Origin: Neelides folsomi
Taxonomy: Eukaryota > Arthropoda > Collembola > Neelipleona > Neelidae
Length of the DNA: 64,000 nucleotides
Assembly (NCBI GenBank): GCA_034687125.1
Contig: JAQGBZ010000016.1
Span: 310,001-374,000 of the forward strand
Direction of reading: 5' to 3'
In this document: in pieces, positions 49,564 through 63,000 of the stretch
Numbering within the stretch: the first letter of the stretch is position 1
Layout: each line of letters starts with the position of its first letter
Position numbers and translations under genes: made by a program
The notes under the pieces: model-generated
Seen by the model: only the letters and a program-made list of their open reading frames with translations
Told to the model about the DNA's origin: nothing
Database searches by the model: none

Positions 49564-52500
49564 GATGATTCAATGACATTCATTGCTTTGTTCAATTTTG
49601 TTATTTCAAATATTCCAGAATTAATATTTTAATTTCAGCATTTTATGCATTCCTTCCTTTTCACTTTTAATTGAAATATGGATCACAAGGTCCAAGCATG
49701 TGAATGTTTATTTTCAGCACATTATTTTCACTTTGCAACAATTGCAATTTCACAATTCACAATTGAATAAAACTTATGGGAGAAAAGGTTTTATATTAGT
49801 TATATTAATATGGGATAAAAGGAGAGCCTCCCATGTGTGGAACTTGAGGTGGATTGAACGTCCAACGTATTCCTTCGCCAGTTCGTTTCCACTCCACACC
49901 TCTTTTGCACATCTCATTGTTGATCCTCTCATCGTCCAAGTTCCAACTTCAATTCATTGTTTGCGCCATGGAAGTTGGTTCCATTGTCAGGTCGGATCTC
50001 GACGGGGGATCTTCTTCGTCCCATGAATCTAGTAGTCCGAATGAGCCGATTCCATGAAGAAATCGAGATATTTCCATTGTTACAAATTTTCACCTTTTAT
50101 ATTCTCACAGGAAAAATCTTATTATTCATCTATTATTCGATGGTCTTTAACTTGAGGAAAATGACCAAATTTCTCGTCACCGTTTTGTGTCATATATTAA
50201 CATATCCGTCGAATGTTTATGAATGATTTGTAGGAGTATTTTTTAGACAAAATATGAAGGTGGGATCTGTTGGTATGTGGGAATAGATTCTTGATGTTAT
50301 AAATATTTTCATGTTTGTAATTTCAACCTTCGATGATGTTGAGATGAAGGTGAATTTTCCAGAGCTTCCAATTCTTAAACATCATCTTTCAACATTTCAA
50401 CTCCTTTCAGTTCACCACTAACATTATATTTAACTCACTTCCCACCATCAGATAAAATTGCTCGACAACTGTTTATTCTTCCCACCAAGTAGAGTTGATT
50501 TGAGAGACAAACCAAATGAACTTTCCAGTACTTACATAGTGATCTACTTAAAATAATTGGAAAACCAGAAACCCAAATAAATGGAATTAAGAAAAACAGG
50601 AAAAAATCATACACTTGGAAATTATGAAAAATATTAAACCCACAAATACCTATAAGATCTTATATATTACTTCCTACCATTCTCCTCTCAAATAAAAAAT
50701 GTTAGTTTTAAGAACAGTCTTGAAAATGTTTTTCTATTTATTCCACAATAAAAATCGTGTTTGTGTGTGAAAGATGAACCCAATATGCTATATAAAAAGA
50801 AAGAGGTGTAGCATATATAAGTAAAGGTATCTGTACATATTTATTGTATATGTAGAATATAAGTAATGAACAGATGTCAGAGGAAATCATAACTTGTTGC
50901 GAGAATGAAAATATTTATTCGAATGAGTAATGTGGGACATGATGAATATATTTGTAAAGTGTCTGCGGATGATCCGAGAGGCGAGAGGGGTTTGGGATCA
51001 GCGCCTTCCTAAGGTCGATTGTACATTGAATGAAGAATTATTGTTCCGGAGCTGCCCGCCCCCGTCTCGGAGAAGGCGGGAGTCTGGGTGGGAAGATAAA
51101 AAGAGATAAAATTAGGAGGCGAGCGGAGAAGCCAAGTGGAGGGACGCACATGGCAATTGGCCTCAAGGAGCCTCAAGAACTTCATTGGCCATTCAACTTA
51201 CTACCCGGTCACAATCAAGAGGTCTCACCGACAATTGACTCCCAACCTGCCACAAGACATTGATGGAAATCGAACAGAGATTCAATCCAAGGATCTTGGT
51301 AAGATATCCAGACAAAGCCATAAAACCCTTCTTTACCCCCTCGTTAAAATCCAGTTAATTGCGGAGATAAAACTGGAAAACAATTAAAGATTCGATCATT
51401 TCGCAAAATGACACATTTCGGTATTAAAATGGACATTAAAATGTGCATTAAAATGTAATTACCCTCCCACAGTGTTTAGGGGGAAAGGAATAAATACCAA
51501 CATTGGGTTGTGGTGAAGAAGCACCCCAATTAGTTTGTAAAAGTGTAGTGAAAGTGAAGGGATATGAAGTGAAAGGGATAAATCTCCATATAAATTCCAC
51601 TCCAAGAAGAATGAGAGAGTGATGGAGGAGGAATTAAACGACCGCCCATCTCACAAGACCATAAATACTAAATACAAATGAAGTAATTGGAGTTCAACCT
51701 CCAGAGTTAAGTGAAATCGGACGAGGGAGAAATATTTGAATTAGCCATCCTGCCAAATCTCAAGGAACCCTTCGTCTGCCAGTGAGTTCAACTCAATTGG
51801 TCTAATTAACCTCTCCGCGTGGAAATGAGACTTCCGAGTGTTTTGCCGAAACTCAAAAGACCTCGATCCTCATTAAGATAGAGGAGAAAAGGAGATGAGA
51901 TTAAAGGAGACAAATGGGGTTTGGGATGATGCACCTCAACCAATTTTGACATGTGATCAGATGATCTCAAAGTGGTCCGGATAGTTAGGGCCGGATCTTG
52001 GGACATTTCAATAATTTCCCTATCTTTTTAGTAAGAGAAGATGAGGGATAAAAAATGGAGATGATTCGGGCTCACGAGGCCCAGAAATAACATCCTCACT
52101 TGGCAATCGAAGGAATGGGAAAAGAGTCGCGGAGATCTCACGATATCCCAAACCAAACACTTTGGGCGGAAGAAATGGAGATTCTTCCTCATATGATCCC
52201 ACACGACCTCCTTCCGCACATTAATATACCCGAAAATTTAATCATTTGCCCCCTTCTCTCCTTTAATCGGCTAATTAATTATTTTATCATTCCTTTCCCA
52301 TCACATTTACATTTCCTGTCATTGAATTCCCACACATCATATTGATCAATTAATCATGTGATAAATTTATTTCTTCAACATTGGAGGCTTTAGTCCAACA
52401 AGCTAAAAATTAGTTGTCTAAAATCAAATTTTCATCCTTTCAAAATGTCCATCAAGTGACAAAGATCGAATTTGAGGGAATCTACTACAAATCGTTTGGC

Positions 52501-53394
52501 ATAGGCATATTTAATACATTTTGATACATGTAAAATAGATATTGGTTTAACATTGCGATATGAGTAATTTTGCGTTGGATTGGACAAATTGTTGGAAATG
52601 CGTCGTAAATCGGAATCACAATATTGGGTTACAAAATGGCTTCTTTAATTTCCGCCCAAGACCCTTGTAAGATGTGGAATTGGGTAAGGAAATGTAGTTA
52701 GTTGAATAATTGGAATTGGGCCTTGGATCACATACAATTAATTCAATCAGTCGGCAGCTCTAAATCAAACCGCTTTTGAATTCAATACTCCTTTTATCTC
52801 TTCACACAATGTCAGTGGATTGTTTAATATGGGAGTTGAAAGAGGGATGAAGTTAAGGAGCGATTCAAAGGTGATGGGAATTGATGCAGTGGAAGTTTTG
52901 AAGGTGGAAAGATTGAATGGGCGGAGGACGCCGCCTTTGTTCTTGAAGATAAAAGCGGAGGATTATATAGCAACTCTGTGGGATGGATGAATTCTTTTAT
53001 ATTCTTTAAACTCTCGACCCTAACGACCCGAGGAATTCAAAATACGATCCTCATTCATTTACAAATAGCGTAATGTAAGTCGGAGCGAATCGGTTCTTCT
53101 TTGCCTCGACATACATGAGTACATAATCTGTACTTACTCTATGTAATAACTATGCATATATATATATACATATTAAGTACTAGAACAAATAACTACATCT
53201 CTGTGTGTGCCTGATAGCCCAAGATAATGTGCATGGAGAGGTTTCTTTGTCTCATCTCCCACAAATTACTCGTCACCTACAGCCCGAGTGGATCATTGTG
53301 AACGAGCCAACATCCGAATACATAAAATTCAAAATTAGCTCACGGAGATTCAAAAGAGAGTGGGAGGTGAATTGAACATTATAGAACTCGCATT
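49564..53394. other. Intergenic DNA downstream of the MO25-like gene
   Basis: No gene supported. A short frame with good start context (gccATGG at 49968, 29 codons, ending 50057) is serine-rich and unrecognised. The 50.9-52.9 kb part is less AT-rich and has many small conflicting frames, resembling the compositional block inside RNF220. Confidence 0.4.
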
Positions 53395-53994
53395 CAGGGG
53401 CGTACCCAGCACTAGGCCCAGGCCTAGTAAAATTTTTGGAGACTTACACTAGATATTATAGATTTCTAATTTTATATTTTTACTTTCAATTTTTTTATTT
53501 GAGTAATTAAATATTATAATATTTTTATTTTAGAGAAATTTTACATGTATACAATACAAGGTATATGTAATAGGTAGGAAGGGGTATTACGGTAATATGG
53601 GTGATGAACAAACTAAATAATGAACATGTCTTGTATACTTTCTTTAAATTAAGAAACGATCTTGGCAAGTGGCAAGTTGACGAAGTTGAACTTGCTTAAA
53701 TGAGGTGCAAGATGCAAGTTGTTCAAGAATCTTACATTCGAAGATTTCGAAGAATTGTCAATTACCTAGTTACACCCTAATGGGTATGGGTCAGCATTTA
53801 AATGAATAAAGGAACTATTATTATTATATATCTCTAATCTCAAGTTTTAATCATTATTATGATAATTAAATATTCAAATAAAATAATAATTACGCCCAAT
53901 ATTTTTGCTTTTGAAAATTACCAGTAAATTACACTACGTAAAATTATTCTCAGAAATTAGGCTTAGTAAAAATTTTGGGCTGGGTACGCACCTG
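53395..53994. mobile_element. hAT-type non-autonomous DNA transposon (MITE), 600 bp
   Basis: Terminal inverted repeats of 16 bp with one mismatch: CAGGGGCGTACCCAGC at the left and CAGGTGCGTACCCAGC read inwards from the right. The CAGGGGCG start is typical of many hAT ends. The flanking octamers (ctcgcatt and cccacatt) agree at six of eight positions, as expected of an aged 8 bp target duplication. The interior is AT-rich and has no open frame of note. Confidence 0.72.
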
Positions 53995-56900
53995 CCCACA
54001 TTCATCTATATTCTTAATATAAATCTAATAAACTTTAAATAATAATTATAATCTGCCAATAATTAAGGATAAATAATTAAAATTTTGAATTTTCATAATA
54101 AATACCATATAGATTACATTATATTTAACTTAAATATAAAGGTTCATAACGCTTGGAAAATGATCTCTTTGAGTATTTGTGTTGAGCCTTTTGCTAATAA
54201 ATAATGTTAATGACAAGTGGGAAACTCGATAGTTGTGCAGTTTATGTTAACTAACATTAAAAGCTTTCCTTGACTTGTGCCTCCATCTAAATGGATGTAA
54301 ATGTCCATTAGTTGGCTCATTTTCTTTACTTTACTTGGCTGACTCCCGAGGACGCTTTTTAACTTTCTTTCATTTCTTCTGTTCCTTTCTCCTTCATACA
54401 AATTGTCCAATCACTCAAATGATTAATGATCCCAACATATTAAACTCACGCTGCTGTCGTTCCATTAATATTATTAATAAATAATTACATCTTTCCTTTC
54501 AAGTACTTTTATTACGATCACATTATAAATATGTTACAGATATCTCCTATGACTATGAGTATATTTTATTTTAAATACCTTATGAAATGCATTATGTATT
54601 TTAATGTTGACTTTTGGAAATTGTTTAACCTGAATATTTTACAATAGACATCTAAAGGAAATGTCTTTTATGTACAATGAGTTGAAAAGATTCAATGCCG
54701 CGATTAAAATTGCTAAACAAAGAGGATTTGAGAATTGGGTCTGATCGAAAAGATGTTTGAACAAAAGAGAGCTTATATTTAAGTATTTTAGCAAGGGAAT
54801 TGTTCCTTGTAACCTGTTGCTCCTCCCGTTGTTCCCCGGAACTAGAATCGGAAGCAGAGGGGGCTTTGCAAGGAGGTTGGCGGATCCTCCCCGACAAACT
54901 CCAGTTCTCTCCCGGCGTCCGACGCCTCAACAACCTTCGGAATTAAACGTTATCCATTTATTATTTAAAATTGTTCCAACTGTCGACTGCCCCATTATTT
55001 AATACCAAGTCTTTTATTCACGTTTTTACTCTCATTGCCAATTTGATAATTCACATATATTTAGAAGTGGTCAATATATAAAATGCGCTATATTTGATAA
55101 CTGATCAGGGAGACTTTTTAAAAAGTATATCTGTATTAAGTAACAGAGGGAATTTGTTAAATATTAATTCTGTTCCTCTTTCTTTTTTTACATTAAGAAG
55201 TTTTAATTAATTTTTAAATGTGATGTAAGTGGTTTCGATTTTTTTTAAATTTAGTTTTTTTGTCCAATTTACCGGTTCATTTTTCCTTTTTGTGTAATTA
55301 GATTTATAATCGTCGTTCTTAGGAATGTAATATAAATAATATAATAGGAAATATTAATGGCAAACTGAAATGATTTTGATAGCTCTATGATTTCGCTAGG
55401 GATTTCCGGACGACTCTTAAAAGTTAAGTAATTGGGAAAAGGATTTCAATGGCAAAGTCAAGTGATTGTTTTTTTTTTCTACGGGAGGCGACGAGTAGAA
55501 TTGAAAGTGTAAATCACCTTACATACTTTTCGACTCCCATCTCAAGTGTCTCAAGTAATTAGGAGAGATTCATTGAACTTGAGGGCTCTATTATTTAATG
55601 AACTTGTTGTGGAAGGGAATTTATTGTCAAAGTAGATATACGCTTTCTCTATATCCACTTGATAAACTATTTAGTTATATACCTACTTTACACTTTACAT
55701 CATTCATCATTTAACCTAATTATCAAATTATCCCTTCCTCCATCACTCGAGGTGGAATGTTCAATAAACATTCATCTTCTTGCTCTAATAATTAACTTTT
55801 CTTGGACTGGCTCAATGAGCCTTTGTCAATTTTAATTACGCGTTGAAATTTTTGATAGGAGCTAAAAATTTAAAAATAGTTGATAATTTAAAAATTAATT
55901 TTCGCTGGTGGGTCAAAGGTCAAAGTGGTGTTCGTGATTTGTATGATGGGTGCGGGTGAGTTGCCGATGATTTTCATTTTCCACGTTCCACATGGAAAGA
56001 CCCTCGTGGCCCATTTGAAATTCCTCAACGCCCCAACCCTCAAATCCCTACACTTTTAATTTTAGACGGAAGAAGAAGATTCTATTTAAGAAACACATTC
56101 CTCCCTCGCGAACAACTTTATTATATAAACTTTACACACAGCGACCCATGGACATGAGGTGTGTATGTGTATAGTGAACAAAATCCTTTTTTTCTCACTA
56201 ACCCTTTTCTCCTATTCTTCCAATCCTTATTACTATTTAGGTATTCTTAAATAAGGGGAATCTATTAACCAGTAGAGCCGTCTTCCACACCCAACATCTT
56301 CACAACAGAGGAAAAGACGCTCAGAGCTTTTTTGTAATGAGGCACATATTTATATAAAAATGTGTTTTTCCTCTCTCTTTTACTGGATTTTACACGACAA
56401 GTTTCATTTCATTAGGTATGACATGTCACGTATTTCAAATATGCTACAAAATTTATCATATGTACTACCATTATATGTATATAAATATTATATTCTGTAT
56501 GTATATGTGAATACAAGACTTGGTTATTTTTTAATTATATGTTCAATTTTGAAAGGTGGCAGGAAAAGTGAGTCAAATAGAGAACATTTTTATTTCCAGT
56601 TTTACAATCCTTATGTTTCGAACAATGTGCCGTTTTTTAACAAAGTGGTTTAATTCACCAGTGTAGTCGTGTATTTATTTGAATGTGGAAATGATGAGTT
56701 TTCTCATGATCAGTGGAAAGGAAATGAAATGGTGACGAGAACCTCCCATTGACATTGAGTTACTATTATTCATTCTATTTTTTTCCCTACAAGTAATCCA
56801 CCTTACAAAATATCATGTAAGAAAATCTGGAAAAAGGGACAAATTTTCCAATTTCCCAAGTTCATTTTTCGTTTCTTCTTTTCCCCTCCAAACACATTTT

Positions 56901-57003
56901 AGTTCGCATGTTTCTGTATGAATAAAAGAATGAAATGGACAAAGCCGGGCAAGAGAGATTTCTACACTGACTGACTGAGAGAGTATCAGAGCTTTGAGTA
57001 ATT
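53995..57003. other. Upstream region of the calcium channel
   Basis: Mostly AT-rich. An isolated GC-richer island of about 150 bp at 54800-54950 is open on both strands and could be an exon or a regulatory island (see findings). The last few hundred bases before 57004 should hold a promoter and 5' UTR if the inferred first exon is right. Confidence 0.35.
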
Positions 57004-60000
57004 ATGGAGGACGAGGCTGGTGAGTTCATTTAATGTTTAAATATTATTAAATGTAAATATATATTAAGCATATTACATACATATTCCAGACCATCCTGTA
57101 CATCAATATTTTCTCAACTTTCACCTCGTATTTGAGTACAAGTACATTTGAGCGGATTGTAACTTAAAGTAAGACAATTAATAATGATGAACGAGTTGAG
57201 TTTGGTAGTATTGAAGTTGGTATTGAAATCATTTGTCAATTGAGGACAGACGATGTGGTTGAAAACATTGTAGTGGAGCAGACTGTTGGGAAAGTCTGTC
57301 TGACTGGGAATCTATAAATTCACTAACCACAACCACTAGTGGTTACTTTTAATAAAGTTGAGCCCAGATTGCTCGATTGGATTCACAAATATTTTTTGAC
57401 TTTAAGTAAATTGATGTCTTGGAGTAAACCAATCAACAAGAACATTACACCTATTTCAATTTACATATAAATTAGTTCGATTCAAAAATTCATTTACTTT
57501 CTCTTTAAATGCTCAATTTATATAATTAAGTAAATATTTTATGTCTTTATAATAGAAGATGTAGTTCATAAATAGATCGATTTTTGGATTTGATTTCATA
57601 TTTTAGTAGGTGTGTGGTCTGAGCTTTTCATCGATTCACAATATACGGAACTTGGCTATTTTCCATCAAAATGGAATATCTTCGCATTTGACTCGACCAA
57701 GTTTTTTGTTAGAAATAAAACGGTAAATTCCAAAACAAACATTATACATGCTTTTATGACACGAACACACGAGACACGGTGAATTGAGTAAATACAAACG
57801 ATAATTACATGCGGCTTATCTATATTTGCTATAAATCTCACTAGCATACTACCATGGTATACTTATTATAAATATGTATGTATGTATATTTACATAATAT
57901 ACCTGTATGTATTATATGTACATACTTAAATACATATAAATATAACACATACTGAATGCTGATATAACATTCATGTTAGGTAAAAAGATGGATTTTACAT
58001 ATAAAATATGAAAACTGTTCTTGTGTCATAAATATTAAATATCTTATCTTTTTATATGCGATATATTTTGACATAAATATACTAAGGTAAATAATAAAGG
58101 TTTAGCTATATTTTGTTATATAACATACTTGAATTTTTGCTTTCTTCCCGTTTAAAATTACAATTTATAGTATACAATATTAAAAAGATACATATCTAGA
58201 AAGCAAGGCTGTTTACTGATTAGATGCTTACTTATTGTTATTGCATTTCAATTGTTGGCATCAGAAGCGAATCAATGAAATTATTTTTGATTCTCCATAA
58301 ATTATAACTTTGTAAAGTATTTAATGTTAAGAGAAATGATTGAATCCAAAAAGAGCCTTTACTTAAGTATTAAGCATTTAGAAGCAAAAATTTGGGTATA
58401 AAGATTTGGGAAACTTGAAAAGGTGAAATTCCCCGTGATTTAATTTTAGGCGCTCTTTAAGTGAGAATTTCTCGTTTCCTCATTCATGAATTTCCCCCCA
58501 TTCCTCCCATAAGATTTCCTTGACACGGCGCGGCACCGAGGTTTTACCTCATTCTTTATTTTGAGAAAATTCATCTTTGGTATTGGGCCCATCACTCTCC
58601 TCGTTCTCACCCATTTGAAAGTCGTGATTGAGTGAGTGATGGAAAATCCGGATTCCAAATGGACCAACAGGGTTGTTCGGTTAATTAAAGGATTTCGAGA
58701 TGGTGAATTAAAGGTGGATGTTTGGGTGTGAGTTGGTCTGGATTGTGTGGTAGTGGAATTGGCAAATTGCCTTCACCGGGGAGTGTGAGCCCCTTACCTC
58801 ACCCACTAATTGATTCCAGCCTCTCGCCCGACCCAAATTCCCCCCACTTTAACCGCAGATGACATGAGACGAGAGGTCACATCCACCCACCTCCTCACTC
58901 CCATCCTCCCATCCATATTCATCTCCCGTCCGCCTAATTATCAAATGAATAAATGGCCCAGTAATTCCTATTTAAACTCACATGTCCAAACTCCAGCCCC
59001 AGATGATTCCGAAATCAATTTCCGCAAATGGATTCATCAAGTGAATCAGACGAACAAGACAAGAATTACAATTAAAATGGCTGCATTTTAATACATACTA
59101 CTTTCCGATATTGACCAGCATTTGGCTCCAATCCGCCGAGATATATAAAGTGCCTGTATTGCCAAAATGTCTTGTAAGAACATATAAATAAATATCCAAT
59201 TCAGTCTCTCACACATTCGCGTTGAATTTGAGTTTGGGCAAATAAGTCCCCACTGACGCTAGTTTTAATAATAAGACTGCCATTCTCATTCCCAAGTGAA
59301 TCGTTTGAGCCAAGATCCCAAAACACATCTATCCAAATCCCCATAAACTCAAATAAGGGTCCAAAATGTAATAATAATAATACCTTTTGTTTAGCCAAAC
59401 CCCATTCCAACAAATGTTCTCATGCCATCAAAATTGAACAAAATCCGATCATTTACTCCTTTGGAGTTTATTACTAAATAACTAGTTAAATGCTCAATGC
59501 TGAATTAAATATCTTTATTTAATAAAGGGGCCTTTGAAGGAGTAGCCAATTAGTCCAGCTTTTTAACTAATTCCGAAAAGATAAGTTAAATGCTGAAGAT
59601 GGATAGATTTAAAGGGTGAGTGGTGAGAGGATGAATGAATCTCTTTAACTGATAACTCCCCGACGTGAAATGTAAATGAGAGAGATAAGGGAAAGGAGGG
59701 AAATTAAATGGTTCGATACATTGTAGGGAAACCATGAGAAATGTGTATAGAGATCTTGTACATTAAATGTTCCCAGCTGCTCTGCTCAAATCCTCACATT
59801 ATTCATTTCCCGACTATTTATGTTTCAACTTTTCAACTATGCATTACTAATTTTATATATATTTCTTTACATATTTTCATAGGATTTTTAAACCTCAAGA
59901 CAAATTTGATTCAAAGACATGAGAAATAAGTAGATGTAATATCTCTAATGACTCCATGGATATAATGGAATCTTCAATAAGTCATGATCAATTCCGATTA

Positions 60001-63000
60001 TAATTTTTATTTTTTTCGAGTATATAAAAATACATTAATCCTTGGTAATATAAGAAAATAAAAGATTTATGATTTACTTCAAACCATAAGCAATATTATT
60101 CCAATATTATACCGACGAGTGAGCTAAAGGTACTTATATACCTCATATCATCTACAGATATAACCTAATTGTACAGATGTACATTATATAGCTACAAAGA
60201 GCAATAGAGCAACATAAAGTAATAGGTTGGCCATATTCGAATGGCAAAGGTTTATGACTTTATATATTTATTGAAACTCAGAGGATTTGATAATGGGGGC
60301 ATTAAATAGGTTTTGTAAACGAATTAAATTGTTTGAAAAAAATTGAAGGGATTTGCTGGGCTGTTGAGGGAGAATTTAGTATTAGAGAATGAACGGGAGA
60401 GATTGAAGAAGAAACGGCAGATGCCCGCCGACACTTTCTTTTATCTCGTCCTATTTTTGGGGCAGAAGCCAAGGAAGCCAACAAGAGTCCTCAAAATGAG
60501 GGAAATTCCATCTTCAAACAATCTTATTTAACTCTCTCTAATTCACCCATGGCTCCTTCGCTCAAATCTCCCGCTTTTTCAATTACCCCACCTTTCCATT
60601 CACCATTTCCAATTTAAAATTAATTAGCCAAGTTGAAAGTCAAAATATCAAAAGCTTCCTTTTATTGCCCAATCCTCCTGAATTAATGAATAAATTATCA
60701 CAATAAGTTGTGCTAACTCTAAGCTTAATAGCTGAAGAAGAACGGGTGTCTTAATATCCAATTAAATTAGTTTGCCAATTGACAATGAGTTTAGAGAGTG
60801 ATTTAAACTCTGGCACTTGATTCAAGGGAAAGATGGAGAGTTGAAAATTGAATTGTCCGAAGCCTCATACAATGCTTTTATGTTCTATTCTCTGCTCTTG
60901 GGAACTTGTATTGATATAAGGGATATATATTTACAATGAGATTTCCCTTCGTCAGCGATTTTGACATGATGTAATATTATATCACTTCTAACCTCTCCAA
61001 CTTTTCCCCACATTTTTTGTCTCTAAGGTGTAATGAATGGGTCATAAATCGATTCGCCCATGTGGTCTCTCCAGAAATGGAAGAGACCCAATTAATTACA
61101 CACAGGCTTACTCAGAGATAATGAATTTTCCCTCCTTTATTTGTTCATTTATCAATTAGGCTTTTTATGAGTGAAGATATAAAATCCCGTGTTTCACAAT
61201 ATGACTTAATCAATTCTTTCCCACTTTTCCCCATTCATGAATACTTTCTCTAAATACATACAATATAGGTACTACATTTGTATGTATAATTGTATTGGTT
61301 GATATATAAAGGGTGCATTATGAGCATAAGATATATCGATATACTTTCATTTATTAAATTCTAGATATATTATTATGTAGTGTATAAAAGGTAATCATAG
61401 AGCGTGAATTAAAGCTGAGAAAACATGGCGGGATTTAAGAAAATTGATTAATGGGTAGATTATTTATTTAATTCAGAGTGTTCGCCTTTCATTGAGGATT
61501 CTGGTGAAGATGAGTCTCTTGTTTCTTTACAATTCTTTCTTGTCAGTTTGTTGGCTCTGGTCCGAGAAAGTCTCATGGCATCGTAGACGTCCGTCTCTTC
61601 ACACTTATCCATTCCCATCACCCGAGTAGTCAGTGGATAACAATGCTTCTCCAATTTCACCTTACCCTTCCGCAACCCATGCATTACAAATAAGAAAATG
61701 ACCTCGTTCGTCTTTTTATCACTCATTATCCCCGAATTCCTTTCTTGTCGGCACGAGTCTTTAGCAATATGAGATCAAGAAATCATGATCAGCTATGCTA
61801 AAACGAAGCTACAGAAGTATTCTTAACCACTACTGTATTCTATGTAGCAATCTTACCTATGTAATTATCAGTAGTATTTGTTATAATATATACTACTAAA
61901 CTAATAATATAGAACTTTGTATAACTACAAAGGTATTTGCATATACTATGGTATAACTGTACTTAATATATTAATAAATCAGTTTGAATAGTCTAATATG
62001 TTAAAGTAGGTATTTCAAATATAAGTATCAAAGTGACCAAATCCTTCTTAAAGAGCATTAACAAAAGCGACCTGGTTTAATATATACAATGTTAGGTTAT
62101 TTACGACCGAAAATAAATTAATTAAAGGAGCTAAAGCTGTTTGTGTTTAATATCATTTATTGTTTCAGGACCATCCGATGTCCGTAAATCGGGCGAGGGT
62201 GGGAAGGTGGGCGAGGACAAGAAGCCGCTCTCGTCGGCGTGGGACGTTGCCCTCAGTGGCGGCTCAATGAAAGCGAATAAGCCGCCCAGGGTGCCCCGTC
62301 GAGGGAAGGTCCTTCCTGACCGACCTCAACGGGCGCTCTTTTGCCTCACACTCAACAATCCCTTGAGGAAGCTCTGCATCGACATCGTCGAGTGGAAGTA
62401 CAAACACCATTTATAATATTTTCACAATACTTTAAATATCAAACTTTGAATTCCATTTCGATGAATGTTTGTTTTATTATGAAAATGGGAGCCATTGTTG
62501 AATTGTTTGTTTTCAAGGCCATTTGAGTACCTGATCCTTTTGACAATCTTTGCTAATTGTGTCGCATTGGCTATTTTCACTCCATACCCAAACGGGGATT
62601 CCAACCACATCAACTCGACCCTGGTGAGAAAACACAGGATTTTATTCTTTACTTACAGAGATTTCAATTTTTAGAATGAATATTTTACTAGGCATAAAAC
62701 AATTAAAATACATTGTTAAAGGACTGTAATTTTACTAACTTTTGTTCAACCAAAAAACTCCTGAGGTTCTATAATGAAATGAATATGCTTTTGTATAATA
62801 AATTATTTAATTATCTGCAGGAGACCGTCGAGTATGTCTTTATGGTCATTTTCACTCTGGAGTGCGCGATGAAGATCATCGCGTATGGGTTCGTGGCTCA
62901 TTCTGGGGCCTATCTCAGGAATGGTTGGAACTTCCTCGATTTCACCATTGTAGTCATAGGGTAAGGAGGATTCTTATATTTTCTGCCACTCACCAATATA

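Noticed and set aside
49968-50057. 29-codon serine-rich frame with good start context
   Set aside because: Too short to support as a gene, no splice donor that keeps a frame to any downstream exon, and no recognised product.
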